Assembly: GCA_030427205.1 (NCBI GenBank)
Contig: JAUHXC010000005.1
Coordinates: 124,001-188,000 of the forward strand
DNA length: 64,000 bases
Direction of reading: 5' to 3'
Source: a bacterium
Lineage (GTDB): Bacteria; Myxococcota_A; Bradymonadia; UBA7976; UBA1532
The notes beneath the pieces are model-generated. The model was not told where the DNA came from, ran no database searches, and worked only from the letters and a program-made list of their open reading frames with translations. Below are positions 16,828-28,578 of the stretch, piece after piece; position 1 is the first letter of the stretch; each line of letters begins with the position of its first letter. The translations under genes were made by a program, and so were the position numbers.

Positions 16828-18063
16828 TCAGTCCTCGTCCATACGCGGCACGTCGGTGACGGCGGTGCGGTCTTCTTCGTCGTCGGGCATGGCCAGCGGC
16901 GGCAGGTCGCTCACCGAGCCGTCGACCATGCTGTCGATGTCGAAGTCGTGCGGATCGAAGGGGTCGCTGGTCTCCGGCTCGTGGGCCATCTCGCCGCCGA
17001 GGGAGATCGACGACGTCGGCGCCCGGTCGGCGCGTCCGGGCAGCGAGTCGACGTGGGTCACGTTGGTGCCCCCGAGCAGCCGGCTCTCGAACGCGGCGAG
17101 CGCCTGCCCGACCTCACGGCCGATGGAGCCGCCGAGCCCGGTGAGGATGCGCCGGATCTCGGATTTACGCGCCTGGGCGAGCAGGCGCTGCCCGACGGTG
17201 TCTTCGACCTTGATGCCCTCCCCTTCGGCCACCGCCCGCAGAAGCAGCGCGAGCACCGCGGCGGACGGAATACGGGCCTCGGGTTTCAGCGCGAGGGCGG
17301 TCTCGACCACCGCCGCGACGGTGGGCGGCACGAAGGGGTTGCGCCCCAGGATCGGCGGCGGCGGTACGCCGTCGAGGAATCGGCGGAAGATCTCGCTGGT
17401 ATCGGGGGCCTCGAACGGGATCTGGCCGGTGAGCATCTCGTAGATCGTCGCGCCGAGGCTGTAGACGTCGGCGAGCGGGGTCGGCTTCTCGTGGTTGAAC
17501 TGCTCGGGCGGCATGTACCACAAGGTGCCCACGTTGGCCCCGGCCACGGTGAGGTCCGGGCTGTGCTCGAGGCTCTTGGCCACGCCGAAGTCGGTGATGC
17601 GCACCGTGCTCGGGTCGTCGGCGGTGACCATCATCATGTTGGCCGGCTTGAGGTCGCGATGCACGACCGTGCGCCGGTGGGCATAGGCCATCGCGTCCGC
17701 GGCCCGGATGCCGATGTCGATGGCCATGGGGATGGAGAGCGGTCCGTCGATCCGCCGCAGGCGATCTTCGAGCGAGCCGCCGGGCAGGTACTCCATGACG
17801 ATGGCCTGCAAGGCCGGCGACTCGAGGTAGTCGTAGACCCGCGCGATGTGGGCGTGGTCGAGCTCGGCCTGCAGCTTGGCGCCCTCGCGGAAGCGGTCGG
17901 CGAGCATCTGCTCGTCCTGGGCCTGCCCCCGGTGGCGGATCTTGACGGCCACCTCCCGACCGAGCAGCCGATGGCGCGCGAGCAGCACGATGCCCATACC
18001 ACCCGTGCCGAGGCGTCCCTCGACCAGGTAGGGTCCGATGAACCGGGGCAGCCGTCCGGCCAA
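16828..18063 (-). CDS. Eukaryotic-like Ser/Thr protein kinase
   Basis: A protein of 411 residues. The start is a TTG at 18063 with GGAGG six bases upstream; no ATG or GTG lies near the kinase start. The kinase domain (about 8-270) is complete: glycine loop GRLGTGGMG, VAVK, catalytic HRDLKPAN, ITDFGVAKS and PPEQ in place of APE, and D-V-Y-S-L-G. There is no transmembrane segment. The C-terminal 140 residues are unrecognised and end in an acidic, Asp-rich tail (DDEEDRT...DED). It is likely a cytoplasmic Hanks-type kinase. It follows the DUF72 gene by 41 nt on the same strand. Confidence 0.9.
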   Translation of the reverse strand: MAGRLPRFIGPYLVEGRLGTGGMGIVLLARHRLLGREVAVKIRHRGQAQDEQMLADRFREGAKLQAELDHAHIARVYDYLESPALQAIVMEYLPGGSLEDRLRRIDGPLSIPMAIDIGIRAADAMAYAHRRTVVHRDLKPANMMMVTADDPSTVRITDFGVAKSLEHSPDLTVAGANVGTLWYMPPEQFNHEKPTPLADVYSLGATIYEMLTGQIPFEAPDTSEIFRRFLDGVPPPPILGRNPFVPPTVAAVVETALALKPEARIPSAAVLALLLRAVAEGEGIKVEDTVGQRLLAQARKSEIRRILTGLGGSIGREVGQALAAFESRLLGGTNVTHVDSLPGRADRAPTSSISLGGEMAHEPETSDPFDPHDFDIDSMVDGSVSDLPPLAMPDDEEDRTAVTDVPRMDED

Positions 18064-18104
18064 ATTCAGCCTCCGAGGCAGCGCGCGCGGCGCACGCTGC
18101 GCGG

Positions 18105-18884
18105 TCAGTCGTCTCCGGGCTCGTCGTCGAGCGCGCCGGGTCGGGGGGCATCGTCTCCGCCCGCGTCGAGATCGTCTTCGCCGTCGTCGAGGTCGTCGTC
18201 GATGTCGTCGAAGCCGCCACCGAAGGCCTTGGCGAAGCCGGCGAACCGCCGGGCATCGGGCAACATCGTCGGGGTGGTGAAGATCACGTGCCCCGCCGTG
18301 CGCTCGGCGATCAGGTCGACCAGCGTCGTGATCTCGTAATCGGTGTAGCGGGGCACGAGCCCCTTGCGGCCCATCAGGCGCCAGTAGATGCGCTCGCCCG
18401 GCGGCGGCTCTTCGTCGTCGTCGAGTCCGAGCGGGTCGATGGCCGGCAGGATGTCGGCCTCGGCGCACAGCGCGTCACGGTCTTCGGGCTGACCTTCCCA
18501 GAGGCCATCGGCCCACCAGGCCACCGCGATGCCCGCCGGTCGCTCGGCGGAGATGAAGCGCACCAGCGCCTTGCGGTTGGCGGCCGTAGGGCGGAATCGC
18601 GCGCTGGTGTGCAGCAGGACGGTCTCGGCGCCGAGGCGGGCGGCGATCTGCATCGCCCGGCGCCAGCGCGCGGTCGATTCGGCGCCGAAGTCGGACAGCG
18701 CGACGACCGGCACGAAACGGGCGCCGGCGGGGGCCGCCTCGCGCCAGCGATCGGCGGTGCCGTCCTTCATCGTCGCGACGACCCGAGCGTCGATCTCGAG
18801 CACGCCGAAATGCTTCCAGTATTTGCGGTTGGGACCGGTCTGGATCCGGCACCCGGTGGTGATGCTGTTCATCGGCTCCATCAT
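18105..18884 (-). CDS. DUF72 (YecE-like) family protein with acidic tail
   Basis: A protein of about 259 residues; the ATG at 18872 (MNSITTG) is an equally good start. The segment YWKHFGVLEIDARVVATMKDGTADRWREAAPAGARFVPVVALSDFG follows the DUF72 plan. In that TIM-barrel-like family, a Y-W start leads to L-E-x-[ND] and then to the tryptophan and Pro-x-x-F segments. Later parts (VLLHTSARFRPTAANRKALVRF, AVAWWADGLWEG, YTDYEITTLVDLI) also fit. The biochemical role of DUF72 is not known to me. The last 35 residues are almost all Asp, Gly and Pro. Confidence 0.6.
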   Translation of the reverse strand: MMEPMNSITTGCRIQTGPNRKYWKHFGVLEIDARVVATMKDGTADRWREAAPAGARFVPVVALSDFGAESTARWRRAMQIAARLGAETVLLHTSARFRPTAANRKALVRFISAERPAGIAVAWWADGLWEGQPEDRDALCAEADILPAIDPLGLDDDEEPPPGERIYWRLMGRKGLVPRYTDYEITTLVDLIAERTAGHVIFTTPTMLPDARRFAGFAKAFGGGFDDIDDDLDDGEDDLDAGGDDAPRPGALDDEPGDD

Positions 18885-18934
18885 AGATCGCGCCCGTTCG
18901 GCGGTCCATCGAGGCGTTGCCCGGCGAGCGAGCG

Positions 18935-19912
18935 TCAGGGCAAGGCCTCCACCAACGCGCCGGGGGCGTAGAGGTACATCGGTCGCGGGGCGACGAGCAG
19001 CTCGCCGAGCAGCGGCCGGCTGTTGCTCTCGGCGCGCACGCCGAGCAGTTCGCCGAACCCCGGGGCGACCCGGTAGCGCACGACGGTGTAGGCGTCCTGC
19101 CCGGCCAGGGTGCGCAGGCGATCGAGCGCGTCGTCGGGATAGCCGATGGCGTCGACGAGCTTCGCCGCCTCGGCCTGCTGCGCGGTGAGCACCCGCCCGT
19201 CGGCCAGATGGCGGAAGCTGTCGATCTCGATGCCCCGCCCTTCGGCGACGACCTCGAGGAAGCGCTGGTACATGGCATCGACGATGCCTTGCAACAGCCC
19301 GCGCTGCTCCGGCGTCAGCGGATGGAACGGGCTGAGCAACTGCTTGTTGCGCCCCGACGCGATCGAGTCGTCCTGCACCCCGAAGCGCTGGAGCAGGCCG
19401 CCCAGCTCGAGGTTGCTGATGATCACGCCGATGCTGCCGGTCACCGTGGTGGGCAGGGCCCAGACCTCGTCGGCGGCGGCGGCGAGATAGTAGCCGCCCG
19501 ATGCGCAGAGGTCGCCCATCTGCACCAGGACCTTGCGCTTCGTATTCTTCAGCCGCTGGATCTCGTGGTGGATCAGGTCGGCATCGGTCACCGAGCCGCC
19601 GGGGGTATCGACCCGCAGCATCACCCCGACGACGAGCTCGTCCTCGCGGGCCCGCTCGAGCATGCGCAGCGCGTCGTCGGTCACCCCGCCGCGCACGCCG
19701 GCCCCGCGCATCAGCGGGCCGCGGATGTCGATGATGACCAGCTTCTTCGCGCCCGGCTGCATCTGCTCGACGATCTCGTCGATGCCGTCCGGCGAGCCGC
19801 CGAGGCCCGAGAGCGCCATGCCGGCGAAACCCACCACCGCCAGCAGGCCCATGAGGGCCAGCAGGCAGCCCATGCCGCGTCGTTGATTCCGGGGGTTGTC
19901 GGAGCTCGCCAC
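18935..19912 (-). CDS. sppA: Signal peptide peptidase SppA-type serine protease (S49)
   Basis: A protein of 325 residues. The start is GTG at 19912 with GGAGACGGC upstream; earlier in-frame starts would add a Gly/Arg-rich tract. One transmembrane anchor lies at about residues 15-37. The S49 protease core has VIIDIRGPL, RVDTPGGSVTDAD, the nucleophile serine in DLCASGGYYLA, TGSIGV and the general-base lysine region ASGRNKQLLSPF. This matches the short (SppA36K/SohB-like) form with one protease domain. It degrades cleaved signal peptides at the membrane. The gene is divergent from glyA across 143 nt. Confidence 0.92.
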   Translation of the reverse strand: MASSDNPRNQRRGMGCLLALMGLLAVVGFAGMALSGLGGSPDGIDEIVEQMQPGAKKLVIIDIRGPLMRGAGVRGGVTDDALRMLERAREDELVVGVMLRVDTPGGSVTDADLIHHEIQRLKNTKRKVLVQMGDLCASGGYYLAAAADEVWALPTTVTGSIGVIISNLELGGLLQRFGVQDDSIASGRNKQLLSPFHPLTPEQRGLLQGIVDAMYQRFLEVVAEGRGIEIDSFRHLADGRVLTAQQAEAAKLVDAIGYPDDALDRLRTLAGQDAYTVVRYRVAPGFGELLGVRAESNSRPLLGELLVAPRPMYLYAPGALVEALP

Positions 19913-20055
19913 GCCGTCTCCACTCGCCGTACGGCCTGATTCGGCGGCGAACCCTAACACTCTCGAACCGCCGCGTCGCGATTTGTATTGATCCGGGGCC
20001 GGGCGAGCGCCCATTTTCATCCGTCCATCCGCCCGAGCAGACCGAGGAGAAGCCC

Positions 20056-21294
<1,239 letters not shown>

Positions 21295-21303
<9 letters not shown>

Positions 21304-21333
21304 GCGCGCCGGTCGTCGACTGAGCGGGCGGTC
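21295..21333. repeat. Imperfect 19-20-bp tandem duplication copying the glyA stop codon
   Basis: 21295-21314 (GTCGGCTGAGCGCGCCGGTC) is followed by a near copy at 21315-21333 (GTCGACTGAGCGGGCGGTC). The true stop at 21301-21303 is thus copied at 21321-21323. Confidence 0.75.
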
Positions 21334-21360
21334 GCGGCGCCGCGACAGCGCCCCCGGCGC

Positions 21361-22095
21361 TCAGCCCTGCGGGTTCTGATTGCGCCGGCCGCGTCCGCGC
21401 CCACCGCGTCCGCGGCCGCCGCTGCGCTTGCCGCCGCTGTTTCCACCGCCGCCGTTGCCGCCGCCACGCCCGCGACGACGACCGCCCTTGCGCCGGCTGT
21501 CGCCGCTGGACTGGCCGCCGCCCTTGCGCCGCCGGCGGCCGCTCTTGCCGCCGCCTTTGCCTCGGCGGTTGCCGACCCGGCCGTTGCCCATCGCGTCGGC
21601 GATGGCCCGCATCTCGCGCACGGCCTCGACATCTTCTTCGCTCATCTCGGGCAGGCCGTCGTACTTGCCCCGCGCGGCGGCCTTGCGCTCGCGGCGCATC
21701 TCGTTGGCGATCTGCTTGTCTTCGCCCGACAGCAGCTGCCCCACCGCCTGCTTGCAGTTCTCGCAGCGGACGTCGTGGCGGTCCTTGGCCCAGCGCTCGA
21801 GCAGCACCCACTCACCGCAGACGGCGCAGGGGAAGTCGACCGGCGGCTTGCCGCCGCGGCCGTTCTTGCCCCCGGTATTGCCGTAGTAGGCGGCGTCCAT
21901 GCCGAGCCGCGCGTTGGAGCGGGCCCAGAAGGTCTGAGGATCTTCGAAGAGGCTGTCTTGGATCGACGCCTGGTGTTCGGCGGCCTGACTGCTGCTGCCG
22001 CGACCGCGCCCGCGCCCGCGGCGCCTGCGGCTCGAGTGACTCTGGCTCAAGGTGATCTCCGGAATGTGCCTGGAAACCAATCGCGTGTCCGCCAT
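21361..22095 (-). CDS. Zinc-ribbon protein with Gly/Arg-rich tail, probable RNA or DNA binder
   Basis: A protein of about 244 residues from ATG 22095; an upstream ATG at 22197 is possible but has no clear ribosome binding site. Residues about 20-35 are an RRRRGRGRGRG tract. Residues about 85-120 carry one zinc ribbon (PCAVCGEW...RCENCKQ). A charged helical segment follows, and the last 75 residues are almost only Gly, Arg, Lys and Ser with RGG/RG boxes. RGG tails bind nucleic acid and favour condensates. No catalytic motif is seen. It is convergent with glyA. Confidence 0.6.
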   Translation of the reverse strand: MADTRLVSRHIPEITLSQSHSSRRRRGRGRGRGSSSQAAEHQASIQDSLFEDPQTFWARSNARLGMDAAYYGNTGGKNGRGGKPPVDFPCAVCGEWVLLERWAKDRHDVRCENCKQAVGQLLSGEDKQIANEMRRERKAAARGKYDGLPEMSEEDVEAVREMRAIADAMGNGRVGNRRGKGGGKSGRRRRKGGGQSSGDSRRKGGRRRGRGGGNGGGGNSGGKRSGGRGRGGRGRGRRNQNPQG

Positions 22096-22320
22096 CGACC
22101 GCCATGCCCGGCGGGCTTCGGATACGCGGGGGAAGGGCAGGTGTCCACCCGTCACGGCCTCGACCGTGACGCCCGAAGCTAGCACATCATCGACCACGAC
22201 TCAATCCCGTGCGGACACGCGGCCGACGCGTGCAGGCGATGCGGTGCACGGCCGGCTCGAATACCCTCGGCGGGCGTCGCGACGCGCGTTGTATTTCGCC
22301 GCAGGCCGAGCCGATGTTAA

Positions 22321-24618
<2,298 letters not shown>

Positions 24619-24680
24619 GCCATCCGAGCGACGCACTGCCGAGAGTTCCGTGGCCGTGGGGGGCCGCGGTCCGTCTGACC

Positions 24681-25538
24681 GTGGACATGCCTGCTGGAGA
24701 CATCGCCATCGCCGACCCGCGCGTCCGCCCGACCGGCCTATCACCCGACGTCGCGTCTGCCCGCGCGGACCGCCCGCACGCACCCGGCCAGAGGCGCCGG
24801 GCCGCCGTCCGCGGTCGGCAGCTCGGGGCGTGGGCTCGCGGCCTGTCCGCCGCCGTCTTCGCGCTGATGCTCGGGCAGCCCGGACCGGCCGCAGCCGATG
24901 CGCCCGGCGCCGAGTCCTGGACCCTCGTCGAGGGGCGCCGGGACGCCCGGATACACCGCTGGCCCGCCCGCTGCGGCGAGCGGCCGACCCCCGGCACATG
25001 GCGCGACGCGCGCTATGTCCGGCGCGGGCTGGCCCTGCTGCCGGTCGACGACGCGCCGCCCGTCTTCGGACCGGGCGTCTGCCGCGCGCTGGTGCCCGCG
25101 CTCGATACCCGCGAGGTCATCGACTCGGCCGACATCGACTGTATCGCCGCCGATGGCTCGTCGGGACGCGCAGCGCTGCGTCAGCTGAACCCCGCGTCGC
25201 TCACGGTCGTGCATCAAGTGCGGCTGACCCCGGGCGAAGGCTGTATCGCCGAGGTCGTGGGCACCTGGACCCTCGGGCGAGCCGACGCCGAGGCAGCCGA
25301 CGAGAGCGAGCCCGCACGCCCGGGATCTCGTCGGGCGCTGGCGCCCATCCCGCCGCCCGCGCCGCAGCCCGAGCCGGTCACCGTGCCCCGGCGCACCGTG
25401 ATCGAGGCCACGGCCCGCGCTCTGCCCCCGCCCGACCCGCCGGTTGCCGGCAGCCGGTTGCCATTGTTCGGGCTCGCCGGGCTGCTGGTGGTCATCGGCG
25501 CCATCGGCCTCGTGCGCGGCGGCCGCCGCGGCGGGTGA
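24681..25538 (+). CDS. Secreted protein with C-terminal TM and glycine/arginine tail
   Basis: A protein of 285 residues; start GTG 24681 or ATG 24687. A long basic leader precedes a hydrophobic segment (about residues 52-72, WARGLSAAVFALMLGQPGPAAADA) that looks like a signal peptide. The mature part has four cysteines and no recognised domain. After a Pro-rich linker the protein ends in one hydrophobic helix (LFGLAGLLVVIGAIGLV) and the tail RGGRRGG. This tail resembles C-terminal sorting signals such as GlyGly-CTERM or MYXO-CTERM but lacks their cysteine. Function unknown. Confidence 0.5.
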   Translation: MDMPAGDIAIADPRVRPTGLSPDVASARADRPHAPGQRRRAAVRGRQLGAWARGLSAAVFALMLGQPGPAAADAPGAESWTLVEGRRDARIHRWPARCGERPTPGTWRDARYVRRGLALLPVDDAPPVFGPGVCRALVPALDTREVIDSADIDCIAADGSSGRAALRQLNPASLTVVHQVRLTPGEGCIAEVVGTWTLGRADAEAADESEPARPGSRRALAPIPPPAPQPEPVTVPRRTVIEATARALPPPDPPVAGSRLPLFGLAGLLVVIGAIGLVRGGRRGG

Positions 25539-25606
25539 ATCCGTCGGGCGAGCGGAGTAGTCTCATATCGCCAACCGTCCAGACGGCCGTGACCCGGAGA
25601 CGCCGC

Positions 25607-26377
25607 ATGCGCACCGCCGCGATCATTCTCATCGGCAACGAGCTCCTCAGCGGCAAGATCGTCGATCGCAACGCGGCCTGGCTGATCGGCCGCCTGCGCG
25701 CGCTGGGGGTCGATCTGCGCCGGGTCGCGATCGTGCCCGATGTGCGCGCCGACATCGTCGACGAAGTGCGCCGCTGCTCGGCGGCCTGCGACGCGGTCTT
25801 CACCAGCGGCGGCGTCGGCCCGACCCACGACGACATCACCCTCGAGAGCATCGCCGCGGCGTTCGGGGTCGGCGTGCGCCGTGAACCGAGCCTCGAGGCC
25901 ATCATGCGCAAGCACTTCGGCGCGCGGCTCACCGACGACCACCTGCGCATGGCCGAGGTGCCCGACGGCACCGAGCTGATCCACGGGGGCCACATCCGCT
26001 GGCCGGTGATCTGCGTGCGCAACGTGTATGTCCTGCCGGGGGTGCCCGAGATCTTTCGGGCCAAGTTCGACGCCATCGCCGAGCGGTTCCGCGACGGCGC
26101 CTTCTATCTGCGTTCGGTCTACCTCGACGCCGACGAGGGCACCATCGCCGAGCGTCTGCGCGACCTCGAGAGCGAGCACGGCGTCGCGGTGGGCAGCTAT
26201 CCCCGCCTCGACCGCGCGGACCACCGGGTGAGGGTCACGATCGAAGCCCGCGACCCGGCGCCGGTCGACGCCGCCGTCGACGCGCTGCTCGCCGGCTGCC
26301 CGCCCGCGTGGATCGTGCGGGTCGACCCGCCGGCCGTCGGCGCCGATCCGGGACCGAGCGACCCGCCGAACCCCTGA
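25607..26377 (+). CDS. CinA-like molybdopterin-binding-domain protein (N-terminal domain only)
   Basis: A protein of 256 residues (MRTAAIILIGNELLSGKIVDRN). It carries the MoCF/MoaB-like domain found at the N-terminus of CinA: GNELLxG, the GVDLRRVAIVPD segment, and the signature SGGVGPTHDDITLE. Full CinA (about 410 residues) also has a C-terminal NMN deamidase domain, which is missing here. Stand-alone versions are annotated as competence/damage-inducible protein A or FAD-synthetase-like. Activity is therefore uncertain. The ATG is preceded by a weak GGAG (CCGGAGACGCCGC). Confidence 0.87.
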   Translation: MRTAAIILIGNELLSGKIVDRNAAWLIGRLRALGVDLRRVAIVPDVRADIVDEVRRCSAACDAVFTSGGVGPTHDDITLESIAAAFGVGVRREPSLEAIMRKHFGARLTDDHLRMAEVPDGTELIHGGHIRWPVICVRNVYVLPGVPEIFRAKFDAIAERFRDGAFYLRSVYLDADEGTIAERLRDLESEHGVAVGSYPRLDRADHRVRVTIEARDPAPVDAAVDALLAGCPPAWIVRVDPPAVGADPGPSDPPNP

Positions 26378-26431
26378 TCGAAGCGGCGCGGACCCGCCCG
26401 ATAAGGCATCACGGTAAGTCGCCCCCATCCC

Positions 26432-26460
26432 TTGTGTTTTCGCGGCGATGGGCCTATCAT
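26432..26460 (+). promoter_or_regulatory. Candidate sigma-70-type promoter of the coiled-coil gene
   Basis: TTGTGT (26432-26437), a 17-bp spacer and TATCAT (26455-26460), located 59 bp before the ATG of the next gene. Start point not shown. Confidence 0.5.
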
Positions 26461-26518
26461 CCCGATCGGAGCCCCAGCCGCGCATCGCCGCGGGGCGGGG
26501 GACGTGTGACAAGGGGGT

Positions 26519-27529
26519 ATGGTCATGCCCGTACAGTTCACCCAGCTCGGGCGAGCCGAGGCGATCGTTCAGAGTCGGCCCGATCCGTCGGTGCTCAACA
26601 GCCGGCCGGACAGCGCCGATGCGGAGAGCCAGCGGGCCACCCGGCCCGATCAGGCGGCGCGCACCGAGACCACCCGCCCCGTCCAGCAGAGCGCCGCGCA
26701 GACCCGCATCTCCTTCGAAGGCGGCGACCGCGTCGACCGCCGCGACACCGGCGAGGCGCTGCGTTCGGCGGCGACCCGCACCGGCGTCGCCCAGCAGGCA
26801 CGCTCGGTCATCCGCAACGGCCGCGACGACCTCGAGCTGCTCGACAACCTCGCCCGCGACGCCAACGAACGTCAGATCGAGCAGGCCGACGCCGATCGCA
26901 TCCGCGAGCGCCTGCGCGAAGCCGACAACGACCCGTCGCTGCAGCAGGCCCGCCGCGAGGTGGAGGCCGGCCGGCTCGAAGACGAGGCCGACGCCGCGGA
27001 GAACGAGGCCCGCCAGGCCGCGCGACAGGTGCTCGAGCGGCCGTCCCTGCCCGAGCAGTCGACGCTGGCGCTCGTGCCGCAGGGGGTCGGCGGCGAAGGG
27101 CGCGCCGAAGACCGCGCCGCAGAGGCCGAAGCCGAGGCCGACGAAGCCCGCCGTCGCGCCGGGCGCTCGGAGGTCCGCCAGTCGCTGCTCGGCGGCCCGC
27201 AGGCCGAAGAGTCCGTGCTCGAGCCGCGGCGGAGCGACGTCAGCGACGCCGAGAGCGCGCGGGAGACCCGCAGCGCGGTGGCCGAGGCCGACGACCGCTC
27301 CGCGCGGCTCGAAGAGCAGCTCGCCCGATTCGAAGAGGACGCGGCCGCCGAAGCGCGGGCGCTGACCGAAGAGTTCGGCCGCAGCCGCAGCGGCGCGCGC
27401 ATCACCACGTCCCGCGACGCAGAGGCCACGGCGCGGGACGTCGCCCGCAGCACGGTGGATGATCCGGGCCGCGCGGTCTCGACGCAGCCCTTCCTCTCGG
27501 TCGAAGCGGCCCTGCGCGTCCTGGCCTGA
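26519..27529 (+). CDS. Orphan coiled-coil protein, cytoplasmic
   Basis: A protein of 336 residues that I do not recognise. ATG at 26519 or 26525 with AAGGGGGT just upstream. There is no signal peptide or membrane segment, and no cysteine. The first 90 residues are polar and probably disordered. From about 90 to 300 it is a continuous Arg/Glu/Ala-rich helix pattern with heptad-like spacing (ELLDNLARDANERQIEQADADRIRERLREAD...). It ends in a short hydrophobic segment, FLSVEAALRVLA, that could be a docking tail. A good promoter precedes it and it stands alone, convergent with 27625-28578. A structural or scaffolding role is a guess. Confidence 0.6.
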   Translation: MVMPVQFTQLGRAEAIVQSRPDPSVLNSRPDSADAESQRATRPDQAARTETTRPVQQSAAQTRISFEGGDRVDRRDTGEALRSAATRTGVAQQARSVIRNGRDDLELLDNLARDANERQIEQADADRIRERLREADNDPSLQQARREVEAGRLEDEADAAENEARQAARQVLERPSLPEQSTLALVPQGVGGEGRAEDRAAEAEAEADEARRRAGRSEVRQSLLGGPQAEESVLEPRRSDVSDAESARETRSAVAEADDRSARLEEQLARFEEDAAAEARALTEEFGRSRSGARITTSRDAEATARDVARSTVDDPGRAVSTQPFLSVEAALRVLA

Positions 27530-27596
27530 TACCGCGCTCGGCGCGGGCCGCCACGAGCGGTTCGCCGACCCTCCCCCTCCCCGACAGCCGACAGCC

Positions 27597-27617
27597 GCCG
27601 AGCCGCGATGGCTCGGC
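27597..27617. terminator. Stem-loop in convergent gap
   Basis: 8-bp inverted repeat GCCGAGCC / GGCTCGGC with a 5-nt loop between the convergent coiled-coil gene and the zinc-Cys gene. No T-tract, so termination is uncertain. A 7-bp direct repeat (CCGACAG, twice) lies just to its left at 27581-27594. Confidence 0.35.
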
Positions 27618-27624
27618 GAGCCCG

Positions 27625-28578
27625 TCAGCGGCTGCTGCTGAAGTAGTCCGCCCGATCCTTGAACAGGATGTTGAACGTGGTCAGGCTGCCGAACGAGCGA
27701 CGGATGTAGCTCGCCATCTGCCCCGCCTCACCGCCCGAGATGCGCGGGTGCGCCGCCACGATCGCCTCCAGGGCCAGCAGACGGTCCCGCAACACCACCA
27801 GCCGATGGAAGAAGGCCTCCATCGACTCCTCGACGCCCAGCTCGTCGGTGCCATAGCTCACCCGCCCCCCGCGCCACCGGTCACCGAGCACCGGCGCCGG
27901 CAGGGCGAGCGCGTCCCACTCCATCTCGCGGATGAGCTCGAGCAGCACCTGCCGCCCCGACGGATCGACCCCGTCGGGCACGGTGACCGGCGCCCAGCGC
28001 GCCGCCATCGAGAGCGCAGCGCCGTGGCACCGGGTGACCCGCGCCTGCAGATCGATCTTCTCGGCGTCGGAGAGCCCGTCGTGGCTGTTGAGCTTCTGCT
28101 CGAGCACGCGCAGGTTGTCGCGCACCGACACCAGCTTGCGCAGGAACTGTTCCAGCGGCACGTCCTTGCTCTTGAGGCCGCTGTCGGCCGGGGCGAGCAC
28201 GACCGCGCCCTCCCAGCCGCGGGACAGCTCGGCCATCGGCAGCGCCACCATGCCGCCCAGGCACTCCACCAGCACCGCCTTGAGGCCCTCCGGCTCGAGG
28301 GTCTGCAAGGCCTCGGCGATCGCCGAGGACGAGACCTTCGGCCGGGGCATCGGCGCCGAGGCCGACGCCGGGGCGCGGCGTCGAGACCCGGAGACCCGTC
28401 GCCGACCGTCCGACGGCGGGGGCAGGCGCGCCTCGCCGTGGCGCGAGAACGACGGACAGGCCCTCATCGAGTCCCGAAAGACCCCGATGACCTTCTCGAG
28501 GCGGCAACGGCCGGCGTTGCTGTCCTCGCGCTCCTGGGTGACCCGGAAGAATCGACAATCGGCGCAGGTGCGCTCCAT
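27625..28578 (-). CDS. Protein of unknown function with N-terminal four-cysteine motif
   Basis: About 317 residues. The start is ATG 28578 (GTG at 28581 is the alternative), with GGGAGG upstream and overlap with the stop of the upstream gene (TGATG). The N-terminus has a C-x2-C...C...C arrangement (CADC near 6, then Cys near 26 and 42) that could bind zinc or an iron-sulphur cluster. A disordered Pro/Ser/Arg stretch follows to about residue 80. The remaining 235 residues are mostly helical, with two related segments (EQFLRKLVSVRDNLRVLEQKL and EAFFHRLVVLRDRLLALEAIV) that suggest an internal duplication. No known family recognised. It is the last gene of a coupled three-gene operon. Confidence 0.6.
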   Translation of the reverse strand: MERTCADCRFFRVTQEREDSNAGRCRLEKVIGVFRDSMRACPSFSRHGEARLPPPSDGRRRVSGSRRRAPASASAPMPRPKVSSSAIAEALQTLEPEGLKAVLVECLGGMVALPMAELSRGWEGAVVLAPADSGLKSKDVPLEQFLRKLVSVRDNLRVLEQKLNSHDGLSDAEKIDLQARVTRCHGAALSMAARWAPVTVPDGVDPSGRQVLLELIREMEWDALALPAPVLGDRWRGGRVSYGTDELGVEESMEAFFHRLVVLRDRLLALEAIVAAHPRISGGEAGQMASYIRRSFGSLTTFNILFKDRADYFSSSR

